Source of the DNA: Myxococcota bacterium
GTDB lineage: Bacteria > Myxococcota > Kuafuiibacteriia > Kuafuiibacteriales > Kuafuiibacteriaceae
Reading direction: 5' to 3'
Assembly (NCBI GenBank): GCA_028289325.1
Contig: JANQQN010000055.1
Coordinates: forward strand, 1-64,000
Length of the DNA: 64,000 nucleotides
The first letter of the stretch is position 1; each line of letters opens with the position of its first letter. Shown here in pieces: positions 37,588-47,733 of this stretch. A model generated the notes under the pieces. It saw nothing but the letters and a program-made list of their open reading frames with translations. It made no database searches and had not been told where the DNA came from. The translations under genes and the position numbers were made by a program.

Positions 37588-38324
37588 TTTCCACCCAGCA
37601 AGGTCTTGCCGTCGACGCCCAGTCCGATGACGAGAAAGAGGCTGTCGTCGGCAAAACGCTCGAAGTTCGGCTCGTTGCTAGCAAACTTCCAGCCAAATCC
37701 GAGCGAGAAATGCTCAACGAAGCTCACCGAAAAAAGCGCGGACAACGTCTGCGCCGCGTCGGCATCCTCCGATTCGTCATCACTTTGCGATACCGCCACG
37801 TTTGGCTCGAAATACAGGCCCAGCCCCAGCCCCAAAACCTCGATGGTTCTGTTGTCTCCGGTCAACGCCTGACGACGAAACTTGATACCCGTCCCTACCC
37901 CCGAAAATGCGCTGAACTGGTCTGTCTGCCCGTCTTCGGTCGCAAACTGAACGCGAACGAGCCCGGTGTACACCGGAACGGTGATCGACCAGTGCTCGCT
38001 GATCGGAATGTCCGGCGCCGTCTCCTCCAGGCGCTCCTTCGCCCGCTCGACCTCATCGAGCCTTCCCACCGACGTCGAAGTGAGCGTGCCGTTGCTCATG
38101 GAGATCGTCTCCTTGATCAGACGAATGGCCTCGTCACACTTGCGAATCGCATTCCGAAGCTCGAGCGGGTTCGCTCGGTCGTTGAGACAGTCCACAATGG
38201 GTCTCTGCAGTACAGCCTCCGTCGCCTCCGCGCGGACGTCAGCCGGGGTAGGCTCTGATCCATCCGCCTGTGACGCGGCGAAAACCCACAGGATAGCGAG
38301 ACCAAGGGCCGGGACGATACGCAT
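37584..38324 (-). CDS. Exported hypothetical protein, beta-strand-rich, first gene of the patatin operon
   Basis: Signal-like MRIVPALGLAILWVFAASQADG; ATGA overlap with the patatin gene. Confidence 0.6.
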   Translation of the reverse strand: MRIVPALGLAILWVFAASQADGSEPTPADVRAEATEAVLQRPIVDCLNDRANPLELRNAIRKCDEAIRLIKETISMSNGTLTSTSVGRLDEVERAKERLEETAPDIPISEHWSITVPVYTGLVRVQFATEDGQTDQFSAFSGVGTGIKFRRQALTGDNRTIEVLGLGLGLYFEPNVAVSQSDDESEDADAAQTLSALFSVSFVEHFSLGFGWKFASNEPNFERFADDSLFLVIGLGVDGKTLLGGK

Positions 38325-38684
38325 GAAGCGCAGGTCCCACAGATTCCCAAGCCTGTAAAGGTGACCTGCGGCCGGTGGTCAGCCGCTCCAGGCGGGCCGG
38401 ACGACATGACTTCGGACGAAGGAAGTCGATACGCCCCGAACCTCATTTCAAACGCGGAGTCATGATGTTACTCCGGCATCACGCAGACAAGTTCGCGCCC
38501 AAACCCGCGGCCTGAAGGGTCCAGGTGCTGGTGACAGCCGTGCGACCGTGGCGATGAATGGAGAGCGGGTAGAGCCATCCGGGCCGAATCCCGACCGTCA
38601 TCACTCCGCGGGGCCGCGGCGATCGATACTATTCCGATGCGAGGACGACTTCGCTACCAGTGGGCAGACTTCGGACAGCTGACG

Positions 38685-40226
38685 TCATCGGCACCTTCCC
38701 TTTGATGCGCCGAAGCCACGTCCCACGCGACACTTGCGTCCGAGGCGACGAGGTACACCTCGCGGACATCGCCCCAAGTCCCGAACGCCCACCACGAAGT
38801 CCTGCACGTCCACCACCCCATCCCCGTTCAGGTCGGCGGGACCACCGTTTTGACCAAAGGCCTTGCGGATCCTGAGGATGTCGAAGGGACCGACGAATCG
38901 ATTGCCGTTGAGGTCGGCCGGGCACGGCAACCTTGTCCCCTCGATAAGATATGCGCGGCCAACGTCCACACCTGCAAAACTCCGACCTACCGCGGTGACC
39001 AGAAAGTCAGGTATGCGGTCGCCATTCACGTCGCCGACGGAAAGCGCGTCGACGCCGAAAAAATCTCCGCCAACATCGGCAGTGATTCGACGGAGCAACG
39101 CGCCGCTGCGGCCCGAGAATATGTAGGCGGCGCCGGCCTGTGGGGCACCGCTACTATTCAGGTAGGCGGCGACGATCACGTCGTTGTATCGGTCGCCATT
39201 GACGTCAGCGATACCACGGCCAGGTCCCAGGCCATCCCCGGGGGAGAATCCGGTGAAGACATGGACCAGGTCACCGGTTCGCCCAGAGAAGATGTAAGCG
39301 CGTCCGGTCCCCGCCCGCGCATCAACCCCCTCGGCATAGTCGCCAACGAAGACGTCGGGAACCCGGTCGCCGTCGACGTCGCCGGCTCCGGAGGCGAAGA
39401 ACTCGCCGAAGACCGAGGCTTCCGCGGGATCGATGGGTTCGAGTCGATGGATTGTCGATCCATCATGACCGTTGACCACGTAGGCTTCCCCGCCCCCCGA
39501 TGGTCCCGCACCCGCGGCGCCGATGGACAGGTCGACGATCCCATCGTCGTTGACGTCGCCCACGAGCCCCAGGGCAGAGCCGAAACGATGTCCTTCCCCC
39601 GCCCCGTCTTGCGTCCACAGGACAGATCCATCGAGCCCCGAAAATGCAAAGACGCGCCCCGCACCGGAAAACGCGGATGAATTGGTCTGCGAGCCCACGA
39701 TGATGTCGTCGTGGCCGTCGTGGTTGACGTCTCCCGCGCCGCTGACCGAGCTACCGAAACCGGTCGTCGCCGAAACGTCGAAGATCACGGAATGGTCCTT
39801 GCCCGAGTACACGCGAACGGCGCCGCCCCCGATCACGTAGTCCGCAACGCCGTCACCGTTCACGTCCCCGGCGTACGCAACGCTGTAGCCGAGTGCCTGC
39901 CCCGGACTGCCGATAATGTCGTTGATTACCGCGCCCGTGGCGCCCGAGTACAGCGTCGCTCGACCCGAGAAGCCGCTGTAAGCGATGGCGGGGATCAGGA
40001 CCTCGTGAACATGGTCTCCATCGAGGTCCGGGATGCTCGCGCCGACCCATCCGAAGTAGTCACCGACCTGTTCCCCTTCGAGCTGCCGCAGCACCCGAAC
40101 GTCTTCTTCGACGAACTGAGCCGCCGCGGGCCCCGGCCCCATCGCCAACGTGGCAAGGAAGGTCGCCCCCGCGATAGCGCGGCGCGTCTTTTGAAGCATC
40201 CTCGGGCGTGTCTCATTCTCTCGCAT
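38685..40226 (-). CDS. Secreted FG-GAP/integrin-like repeat protein with C-terminal dockerin-like module
   Basis: Repeats of GDVNGDGVADYVIGG..; C-terminal CPADLNGNRFVGPFDILRIRKAFGQNGGPADLNGDGVVDVQDFVVGVRDLGRC. Confidence 0.85.
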   Translation of the reverse strand: MRENETRPRMLQKTRRAIAGATFLATLAMGPGPAAAQFVEEDVRVLRQLEGEQVGDYFGWVGASIPDLDGDHVHEVLIPAIAYSGFSGRATLYSGATGAVINDIIGSPGQALGYSVAYAGDVNGDGVADYVIGGGAVRVYSGKDHSVIFDVSATTGFGSSVSGAGDVNHDGHDDIIVGSQTNSSAFSGAGRVFAFSGLDGSVLWTQDGAGEGHRFGSALGLVGDVNDDGIVDLSIGAAGAGPSGGGEAYVVNGHDGSTIHRLEPIDPAEASVFGEFFASGAGDVDGDRVPDVFVGDYAEGVDARAGTGRAYIFSGRTGDLVHVFTGFSPGDGLGPGRGIADVNGDRYNDVIVAAYLNSSGAPQAGAAYIFSGRSGALLRRITADVGGDFFGVDALSVGDVNGDRIPDFLVTAVGRSFAGVDVGRAYLIEGTRLPCPADLNGNRFVGPFDILRIRKAFGQNGGPADLNGDGVVDVQDFVVGVRDLGRCPRGVPRRLGRKCRVGRGFGASKGRCR

Positions 40227-40376
40227 CCATCTCCTCCTCGGAGGCCTTTTGGCCGCCTCCTACGCATCGGGACCGAGGGATGCCACAGCGCCCAAAACCG
40301 GCGCTGTCAAATTCCTGCTCGTTGCGCCGAGACTACCGCGCCCTCGGGCATGGACACGGAGGCGGCGAAGGCCGCC

Positions 40377-41369
40377 TTACGCCGAACTTCGGGCCAACGT
40401 GACGAGGCGCTCTTCGAGCGCGCGGATGCGTCTCGTCGTCAGGTCTTCGCGAATCCTCGACGGCGGTACACCAAACGTCCGTCGGAAGTTGTGAGCGAAA
40501 TGGCTGTGGCTCGCAAAGCCGAGGTCCAGTGCGATCTCCGTGAGGTCACAGTCTCGCTCAGTAAGCCGGTGGAGCGACGCGCGAAGCCGGAGCTGGTTCA
40601 GGTACTGATGTATGGACGCGCCGATATGGCTGCGGAATATGCGGCTGAGATGAAACGGCGAGGTGTGGATCCGCTCGGCGAGCGCCGATACCGTCAGCCG
40701 TTCCTGATAGGACGAACCGAGCTCCGCTCGGGCCGCTTCGGCCAGCTCCGCGTGGACTCGCACTGCGCGCGAGACTCGACGAGTCGGACGGCGGCCGTCA
40801 CGGACGCGAAAAGCGCTGGCCAGCGTCTCCCGAAGAAGCGTGAGCACCAGGTCTTCCACCCGCATGGGGTCCGGCGCCTCCGTCGAACTGAGGTACGCCG
40901 TGAGCGTCCGCTGAGCCAGATACACGTGGGTGGCGCACGGACCCGAAACGAACGGAAAAGGGGTGCTTGGGCGATCGTGAACCGTCGGATCGTATTCCGA
41001 GACCGCTTCGATAGCCGTTGCCTCGGTGATCACGAAGAAGTCGCAGTGGTCCCCGTCTCGGCTGATCGCGTCGCGGCGGTACTGTTGCCCACGGTTGTAG
41101 AACATGACGGTGCCGCTGTCGGCCACGACCGGCGCCGCCGCAGCGTGGGTGATGCGAACGCTGGTGCGCGGGAAAACGAACAGGTGCGCGGCGATGGGGC
41201 CGGTGTCCGAGAAATCCGGGTTGTCAGGCCGCACCCGAAACCGGGCCGCCCGAACCAAGTCCGTGCCGAATAGATGCTGCTCGAGACGTACCCCTCGGCC
41301 GGCTCGGCGAATGTTCCAGCCAAGAGGGTCAGCGTCGGCGCGACGTTCGGGACGGTCGGAGGGCGGCAA
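40377..41369 (-). CDS. AraC family transcriptional regulator (start uncertain; ORF open to 41657)
   Basis: LTVSALAERIHTSPFHLSRIFRSHIGASIHQYLNQLRLRASLHRLTERDCDLTEIALDLGFASHSHFAHNFRRTFGVPPS. Confidence 0.85.
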   Translation of the reverse strand: MPPSDRPERRADADPLGWNIRRAGRGVRLEQHLFGTDLVRAARFRVRPDNPDFSDTGPIAAHLFVFPRTSVRITHAAAAPVVADSGTVMFYNRGQQYRRDAISRDGDHCDFFVITEATAIEAVSEYDPTVHDRPSTPFPFVSGPCATHVYLAQRTLTAYLSSTEAPDPMRVEDLVLTLLRETLASAFRVRDGRRPTRRVSRAVRVHAELAEAARAELGSSYQERLTVSALAERIHTSPFHLSRIFRSHIGASIHQYLNQLRLRASLHRLTERDCDLTEIALDLGFASHSHFAHNFRRTFGVPPSRIREDLTTRRIRALEERLVTLARSSA

Positions 41370-41538
41370 CCCATGAATAGTGAAACCGATGCACGCCCGG
41401 ATCAAGGGCAAGCGCTTCGAAGCGTCGGCCCGCCCAAGGACGGCCTGTCGGCCATCGCGGCCGCTGGTCGTGCAAAAAGCCGTCGACCGGGTCCAGCTAC
41501 GGAAGCTTCTCGCCGCCGCGACCAAACACTGCACCAAG

Positions 41539-42225
41539 TCACGACCCCACGATCGGTAAGTGGGCCCCGCAAACCTCTCGCACGTCCCGCGTCCGGCCAT
41601 AGAGCCAAACGCTTTCGCCTTCTCGAAGCACCCGACCGGGCCCCGGAGCGCCCTCATACCGGCCGCGAGGCGACTGGATGCCCAACACTACGATGCCTTC
41701 CCTCGCCAGGTGGGCGCACTCGAGCGCCCGGTTTGCGAGGCCGGATCCGACCTGAACCTCGAGCACCCCGTATCCGTCCGAAAGGTGCAGTAGATGGCTA
41801 TAGTCTCGCGCGTCGAGGTCCGTCCATCTGGTGAGGGCCCAAGTTATGACGCGCCCAAAAACTCGATCGATCGCGTCGCTGCAGGCGATAAGGGCGAGCA
41901 TCAGCAAGCCCGCGCCCATCACCAGCCACCCTCGCCACGGCTGCGCATGGTCGGCGATGGTCACGACGGAGAGGGTCAAAGAGCCGAGCACCGAGACGAT
42001 GCCGGCATTGCCGGTGAGCATGAGCATCATGATGATCCGGCGGCGGACCGGATGATTCACGATCCACTCCGATTCGGCGGTGGTGAAGCCCGCGCCGGTA
42101 AGCGCCGACCGCGTCTGAAACCGCGCCGTTTCGCGGGACAGCCCCGTCAACTGAAGGGCCACCGTCGCGATTCGGCCGATGAGCATGGTGATGGCGAGGA
42201 TGACGATGAGGGAGGCAGCAGCCAT
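41539..42225 (-). CDS. Membrane protein with C-terminal TrkA-C (RCK_C) domain
   Basis: Two to three TM helices then YGVLEVQVGSGLANRALECAHLAREGIVVLGIQSPRGRYEGAPGPGRVLREGESVWLYG. Confidence 0.75.
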   Translation of the reverse strand: MAAASLIVILAITMLIGRIATVALQLTGLSRETARFQTRSALTGAGFTTAESEWIVNHPVRRRIIMMLMLTGNAGIVSVLGSLTLSVVTIADHAQPWRGWLVMGAGLLMLALIACSDAIDRVFGRVITWALTRWTDLDARDYSHLLHLSDGYGVLEVQVGSGLANRALECAHLAREGIVVLGIQSPRGRYEGAPGPGRVLREGESVWLYGRTRDVREVCGAHLPIVGS

Positions 42226-42288
42226 CGCTTCCTGGATGCCGCGCGATCGGTCCGGGTTACGGAACGAGACACACAGCCGCCGACGATC

Positions 42289-43557
42289 TCAGCCGGCCGT
42301 CGACCGGCGCGTGGGATGCTGCGTCACCAGGGTCATTTCTGCCGACCGCCGGTCGCTTCGCTGCATCAGGCGGCCGTACATGGCCGCGCCCGGAACCGCG
42401 GTCCATCCGTGCAGGAAGACGCTGAAGAAGGCGGTCACCACGACGGCGTCGAACAGTCGCTCACCGTGAGGAACAGACGCTTCGGAGAGGATGAGAATAC
42501 CGTACAGAATCGATGCCAGGCCTCGGGGTCCGAACCACCCCACAAAAACATAGCTAGGCCACCGTAGGCCGCTGCCGAGGAGTGAAAGCGCGACCGGTAT
42601 CATCCGAACGATCGTCAGGCTGACCAACGCGTAGACCAGGACGGCCGGGCTCGCCGCGCTCAGCGACGGCGTCGCGAACATGGCGCCGAAACCCAGAAAC
42701 ACAGCCAGCATCAGCAGCTGTCCCTCTGTCTCGAGAAACGTGAGCATCCACTCGCACTGATGTCGATGCATGTTGCCCAAAGTCATGCCGCCCACGAACG
42801 CGGCAATAAACCCATTGCCGCCGACAAGCTCCGCACCCCCGAAGCACATCAACGCCAGTACCAACCCGCTGAGCCGCTTGAAGCTTACGGCCATGAGCCC
42901 AGCGTCGCTGGCCCGCCGGACCAACCATCCCCCAATCCAAACGACGATGAATCCCACGAGGGGGCCGAGGGTCAGTTGAAACACGCCGAACTGGATCCAG
43001 TCCTGTAGGGTGCGCATCTCGCCCTGGCCCGTGCTCGCCAATGATACGAAGATCAGAACAAACGGGAGAGCAATCCCATCGTTGAGACCGCTCTCCACGT
43101 TTAGGGCCTGCCTGATGCGAAGCGGCACCTGTGGACTCGATACGACAGCCTGCCCGAGAGCGGCGTCGGTGGGCGCCAATACCGCCCCCAGGGCTGCGGC
43201 CTCCCACCAGCCCAGCTCGGGCAAAAACACCTTCGCCAGGACCGCGCCCAGAGCGATGGATAACGGAAGTCCTATCCCGAGCAGACGCGCGGGAAGCCCC
43301 AGCTCCTTGCGGAGCGCGGCCAGATCGATGCGGGTCGCGTCCCCGAACAGGACCAACACCAAGGTCAGCTCGGCCAGAATATCGAGCGCACCCTCCTCGA
43401 AGTCAAAATGCAGAGCGCCCAACACCGTCGGGCCCACCAGCAGTCCCAGGAGAACAAAGACCATCGGCGGCGTGAGCACCGTCGCCTCCAGCCGCTTGGA
43501 AAGAAGACCGAAGCCCAACACCAATCCAGCGAGAAGCAATACGTCGGCGGGATTCAT
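42289..43557 (-). CDS. Cation:proton antiporter (CPA1/NhaP-like)
   Basis: ~12 TM; PPMVFVLLGLLVGPTVLG, LAPTDAALGQAVVSSPQVPLRIRQALNVESGLNDGIALPFVLI. Confidence 0.9.
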   Translation of the reverse strand: MNPADVLLLAGLVLGFGLLSKRLEATVLTPPMVFVLLGLLVGPTVLGALHFDFEEGALDILAELTLVLVLFGDATRIDLAALRKELGLPARLLGIGLPLSIALGAVLAKVFLPELGWWEAAALGAVLAPTDAALGQAVVSSPQVPLRIRQALNVESGLNDGIALPFVLIFVSLASTGQGEMRTLQDWIQFGVFQLTLGPLVGFIVVWIGGWLVRRASDAGLMAVSFKRLSGLVLALMCFGGAELVGGNGFIAAFVGGMTLGNMHRHQCEWMLTFLETEGQLLMLAVFLGFGAMFATPSLSAASPAVLVYALVSLTIVRMIPVALSLLGSGLRWPSYVFVGWFGPRGLASILYGILILSEASVPHGERLFDAVVVTAFFSVFLHGWTAVPGAAMYGRLMQRSDRRSAEMTLVTQHPTRRSTAG

Positions 43558-43671
43558 CGGTGATGCATCGACCTCTAGGCCTAGATGCACGTCGAGCCGT
43601 TGGGTTACACGGAATCGAAGCCGGCGACTCCCGGTCGCGGTCGGGGCGCAAACCGTTCATCCATCGACAGC

Positions 43672-44259
43672 CTACGGGTCGGAATCTCCACCCCGCAGGC
43701 TGTTGATGGCTCGAGTCACGATGACCCCCCGCATACGATCCATGAGAGGCGCGCTCAGGCCGACGCGCTCCATGCCACCTACGATTCCGCTGGTGTACCC
43801 TTCCGCAATGATCGCGCCGACCGTATCCATGATCCGCGAGAACGAGGTGGACACACGAAGCGCCAGGTCGGGCTCAAAAGTCTCTCGACACTTAGCCGCG
43901 AAAGCGTCTTTGACGGAAGTCACCATACCCAACATGTAGAAGTTGGGAACTCCGGCCCGAATATGGATCAAACCGACGATCCACGCGTCTAGCCAGAACG
44001 AGTCGCCGGGCTCACCGGACACCAGCTTCTCGTACCAGTCGAGCAATGACTTCTCCCTCGTTTCGCGCTCGTGCGCCTGGAGGATCTCCGCCGTCGGCTC
44101 ATACGTATAGAGCTGGTCGTAGAATCGCTTGGCGATCGCGGGCCCCCAATCCTTGGTTGTTGCGACCACCTCTTTGAGGACCTGCCAGTCCTGTTCCGTG
44201 AGCTCGTTGAGCTTGGTGACTCCTTCGAATGTTTCAGAGAAATCCGCTTTCATGGACAT
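43672..44259 (-). CDS. Protoglobin-family heme protein
   Basis: LNELTEQDWQVLKEVVATTKDWGPAIAKRFYDQLYTYEPTAEILQ...HIRAGVPNFYMLGMV; stand-alone globin-sensor fold. Confidence 0.75.
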   Translation of the reverse strand: MSMKADFSETFEGVTKLNELTEQDWQVLKEVVATTKDWGPAIAKRFYDQLYTYEPTAEILQAHERETREKSLLDWYEKLVSGEPGDSFWLDAWIVGLIHIRAGVPNFYMLGMVTSVKDAFAAKCRETFEPDLALRVSTSFSRIMDTVGAIIAEGYTSGIVGGMERVGLSAPLMDRMRGVIVTRAINSLRGGDSDP

Positions 44260-44275
44260 GACTTTACCCTCGAGG

Positions 44276-45352
44276 TCACCGCTCTCCCACGCTGCTGACG
44301 CCCTCTCCAACCGCGGTCAATGCGTTCGCCGCATCGAACACAACCCGCCGGAGCAGCGGAGTCGGGAGCCCAGGCCCCTCGGTCAGCGTCGCGAGTGCGA
44401 TGTGGACCTCATCTTCGTTGATGGTGCATGCGCTGACCGTGAGGCCTCCGTCGCCTTCGAGGGTCACCCGCTTTATCGATCCCAGAGGGAGGAGGTAACC
44501 GACCCGCTCTTGCAGCTCGATCAGTAGACCACAAAGCGCAGCCAGAGGCTCCTGCTGCTCCCCCGATCCTCCGATGGGAAAGCCCAACTCGTCGGCGACG
44601 ACACTCGATCGATGGCCAGTGGCCCCCGCAAGAGGGCGCATGATGGCCTCGAGGGTGCGGTGCGAGTCGCGACCGGGACGCTCGAGGCTCGGCGGCACCA
44701 GGCCCCAGCCTCGAATCTTCTTCAGCTCCCGTATCGCCTGCACCAGCCGACGTTCGAGCTGCTCATTGAGACCTCGGAGCGCTTCCGCGCGCTTCGCTCG
44801 CTCCTTGAGCGCCCCGAGCTCCTGAAGACTACGTTTGGTGAGATCGAGATCGAGAAGGAGTGCATCTCGCTCGGACGCCGCCTTCCGGAGCTTCGGAACT
44901 TCAGCCAGGGCACGTTTGGCCGCGCCGAGCGTGTTCCGAAGGTGGGCGACCTCCTGCTCCAAGGCCGCGGCACGCTCAACCCCCGAGCGTAACCGCTCCA
45001 ATTCGCGCTCATTCCGCTCTTCATCGCGCTCTTTGGATGCCAGCTGAACCTTGATCTGTTCCGCCTGCTGGCGAGCTGCTGCCTCCTGATCCCTCACGCT
45101 CTGTTCAAGGCTCGCCATTCGGCTCAAGGCCGCGTCACGATCTTTGGCCACCGCGTCCCGCTCTCGAATCAGTTGATTTCGCTCGTTCTGCAGCCGCTCG
45201 CGGGCCTCGATGACCGTACGGTGATCTCGAAGATCCGCTTCGTGCTGGGCGGTGACGATGGACAGTCTCCGCGAACCCCAAAGGTAGCCGGCGATCAGCA
45301 AGCTCGCCGCGCCCAGAGCCGAAAGGCACCATATCCAGTGAAGAACCGTCAT
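44276..45352 (-). CDS. Membrane-anchored coiled-coil protein with C-terminal Roadblock/LC7-like domain
   Basis: N-terminal TM, long heptad region, C-terminal RSSVVADELGFPIGGSGEQQEPLAALCGLL...LPLGSIKRVTLEGDGGLTVSACTI. Confidence 0.7.
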   Translation of the reverse strand: MTVLHWIWCLSALGAASLLIAGYLWGSRRLSIVTAQHEADLRDHRTVIEARERLQNERNQLIRERDAVAKDRDAALSRMASLEQSVRDQEAAARQQAEQIKVQLASKERDEERNERELERLRSGVERAAALEQEVAHLRNTLGAAKRALAEVPKLRKAASERDALLLDLDLTKRSLQELGALKERAKRAEALRGLNEQLERRLVQAIRELKKIRGWGLVPPSLERPGRDSHRTLEAIMRPLAGATGHRSSVVADELGFPIGGSGEQQEPLAALCGLLIELQERVGYLLPLGSIKRVTLEGDGGLTVSACTINEDEVHIALATLTEGPGLPTPLLRRVVFDAANALTAVGEGVSSVGER

Positions 45353-45903
45353 CGTGGCTCCAGCCGGATCTCTACGCGTCTATTCAGTCGGTTGGCCGCT
45401 CGGCCGCTCCCCGACCGCTTAGGCTGCTGTTCGCCGAACGCTCGCACCCGGATGCTCGACGCCGGAAGTCCGCGGTCGACCAACCAACGTTTCACGGCCT
45501 CGGTTCGTTTGCGACTCAAGACCTGATTGAACCGGGCCGACCCCACGGCGTCCGTGTGGCCTGAAAGTTCGACGTCTCCGGGAGAACGTTCAAAACCGTC
45601 CACCACCGATTCGAGCTCGCGAGTCGCCGCCGAGCGCAGGTCGGTGCTGCCATTGCCAAAGTACACGACCCAGGTCTCGGGCTGCGGGGGCGGAGGCGGC
45701 TTCGGCTTCGCAACGTCTTCGACCTTGGGCTCGCGAAGTCGGACCGCTAGCGGAGGCATGCTCGGCTCCACCTTTCGCGGCGCATCAGCTTTCGCGCCAA
45801 GGCCGTAGTGGCTTGGAATCAACACGAGGTCCACGTACGCGAGGTTTCCCAGTCCGACGGCACAAGCCACGACAGCACCCACCGACCGCCACCCGGCGAT
45901 CAC
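45349..45903 (-). CDS. OmpA family protein
   Basis: VELSGHTDAVGSARFNQVLSRKRTEAVKRWLVDRGLPASSIRVRAFGEQQPKRSGSGRAANRLNRRVEI; N-terminal TM anchor. Confidence 0.9.
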   Translation of the reverse strand: MIAGWRSVGAVVACAVGLGNLAYVDLVLIPSHYGLGAKADAPRKVEPSMPPLAVRLREPKVEDVAKPKPPPPPQPETWVVYFGNGSTDLRSAATRELESVVDGFERSPGDVELSGHTDAVGSARFNQVLSRKRTEAVKRWLVDRGLPASSIRVRAFGEQQPKRSGSGRAANRLNRRVEIRLEPR

Positions 45904-46319
45904 AGAAGCGCCCGAGCGAACTCGCCCAAGGCTCGTTTTAACTCCAAGAAGATGAGACCCAGTTTTGCCTCGCGGGTAACGAGAAGAAGGACGGCGGTAT
46001 CATCATTGATGGCATTCACGATGACGTAGCCATTGGGCGACCGCACGTACACTTGTTCCATCACCTGATCCATCAGATCCTTTGAAATGCGCTCAGAGAC
46101 GCCTAGCAGCGACGCCGCCATCCCGCCGATCACCTCCTCGTCGACCTCGGCGGGAAGCATGCTGGACACGATGAACCCGTCCATCGTCACGAGCGCGGCC
46201 CCAATGATGTCGGTGGACACCATCCGCAAGGATCGCAATGCAGATTTCACCATTTCGGTCCGAGAGGTCGGCACGGCCTCCGGACGCCGCGTGGGGCGTT
46301 CTGGTCCAGTGTTAGCCAT
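45900..46319 (-). CDS. Roadblock/LC7 domain protein
   Basis: STDIIGAALVTMDGFIVSSMLPAEVDEEVIGGMAASLLGVSERISKDL...GYVIVNAINDDTAVLLLVTREAKLGLIFLELKRA. Confidence 0.85.
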   Translation of the reverse strand: MANTGPERPTRRPEAVPTSRTEMVKSALRSLRMVSTDIIGAALVTMDGFIVSSMLPAEVDEEVIGGMAASLLGVSERISKDLMDQVMEQVYVRSPNGYVIVNAINDDTAVLLLVTREAKLGLIFLELKRALGEFARALL

Positions 46320-46323
46320 CGAT

Positions 46324-47733
46324 TCACTCCATTTTCTGCCGTAGTCGGCGCACATTCGTCAGCAACGTTTGGTTGCCGGGATCCAGTTTGGACGCCACTT
46401 CCCATTCCGCCAGCGCCGCCTCGAGTCGACCGTCCCGACGAAGCTCGAGTCCGCGCTCGAAGTGGAGCAAGGCATCCTGCGTAGGTTCGTCGGATTCCTC
46501 GGGAGACTCCGAGGCCTGCTCGGCGTTACCCGTCGACACATCGCTGGTGCGTCTATACAACGCAAACACATTGGCCGCATTGTCGGACGGCGCGGGTCGC
46601 GGCGATGAAGAGAACAACGCCCCTGGGCTAACGCTGGAAGTCGGCGCTTGCGGGATATGGGTCTTCGAGAACGCCGCCGCCACCCCCGCTTGCTCCGAAG
46701 CATCCCGTCGCATGACAGGCTCGGACCGGATGCTGAGGGAGGCCTCCGGATCGTCCTCGTGGGCCGCCGCTGCGCCCGCGGGAACGGGCGCGTCGGCACC
46801 TGATTCGATGAACAACATTCGCATGAGCCCGGCCAGCATATCGCGCGGCGCGGGCTCATCGATGAGAGCCCTCAAACTCCGCCCCAGCGCCGCGACGTCA
46901 CCACCGCATCGTGACGAAGGTTCGCGCGACAACGCCGCTACGATCTGCCGGTCCACTTCTGGCGGAAGGTCGTGTCGAATCTGAATGGGAGGAACCAACG
47001 GGGCATTGGTGATCTGGAACATCAGCTCCGCTTCGCTTCGGCCCGTGAAAGGTCGCCGACCCGTCAAGAGTTCGTAGAGCGTCGCGCCAAGGGCGTAGAT
47101 ATCCCAACCTGCGTCGGCCGAGGCCCCAGCCAGAGCTTCGGGAGCCACGTACGGCAGCTTTCCTTTCAGTTCCCCGCTGACGGTCAGCGCGGACAGCTGG
47201 GTGGTCGCAACACCCATATCCAGGAGCTTGGTGGCCCCCTCGAACCCCACCATGATGTTCTCGGGGCTGACGTCTCGATGCACCAGCCCAAGCCTACGTC
47301 CCGACGCATCGCGATGATCGTGGATATGGGCCAGGGCATCACAACACTCTGCGCCGACGGCGAGGGCGACCGGCCAAGGTACGGAGGCGCCGATACCATC
47401 GAGGCGCTGGAGCACCTGGCGCAGGGTGCGCCCCCTGACGAACTCCATCTCAATGAAGAAGCGTTCGTGCAGAACTCCGAAGTCGTAAACGTGGATCAGA
47501 TTCGGATGTGATAGCCCCGCGCCGAACGCGGCTTCTCGAACAAATAGTTCGATGAACTGCGGTTGACGGCAGACGTGAGGCAAGATCACCTTCAGCGCGA
47601 CGGGGTGATGGCTGTGGTCGTCGTGGTGGCGGCCTCGCCATACGACAGCGGTCCCGCCGATCCCCAACTCTTCGTCCACGACGTAGGGGCCAAAGATCTG
47701 TCCAGGCCCCAGCTCAAGACTCGATCTGCTCAC
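46324..47733 (-). CDS. Ser/Thr protein kinase with C-terminal TPR-like segment (GTG start overlapping the upstream stop)
   Basis: VDEELGIGGTAVVWRG, VALKVIL, LGLVHRDVSPENIMVG, LDMGVA, DIYALGATLYELLTGRRPF. Confidence 0.9.
   Translation of the reverse strand: MSRSSLELGPGQIFGPYVVDEELGIGGTAVVWRGRHHDDHSHHPVALKVILPHVCRQPQFIELFVREAAFGAGLSHPNLIHVYDFGVLHERFFIEMEFVRGRTLRQVLQRLDGIGASVPWPVALAVGAECCDALAHIHDHRDASGRRLGLVHRDVSPENIMVGFEGATKLLDMGVATTQLSALTVSGELKGKLPYVAPEALAGASADAGWDIYALGATLYELLTGRRPFTGRSEAELMFQITNAPLVPPIQIRHDLPPEVDRQIVAALSREPSSRCGGDVAALGRSLRALIDEPAPRDMLAGLMRMLFIESGADAPVPAGAAAAHEDDPEASLSIRSEPVMRRDASEQAGVAAAFSKTHIPQAPTSSVSPGALFSSSPRPAPSDNAANVFALYRRTSDVSTGNAEQASESPEESDEPTQDALLHFERGLELRRDGRLEAALAEWEVASKLDPGNQTLLTNVRRLRQKME

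Noticed and set aside
39711-41273. Plus ORF of 520 aa opposite the FG-GAP protein and AraC gene
   Set aside because: Antisense shadow of two genes with clear domain motifs.
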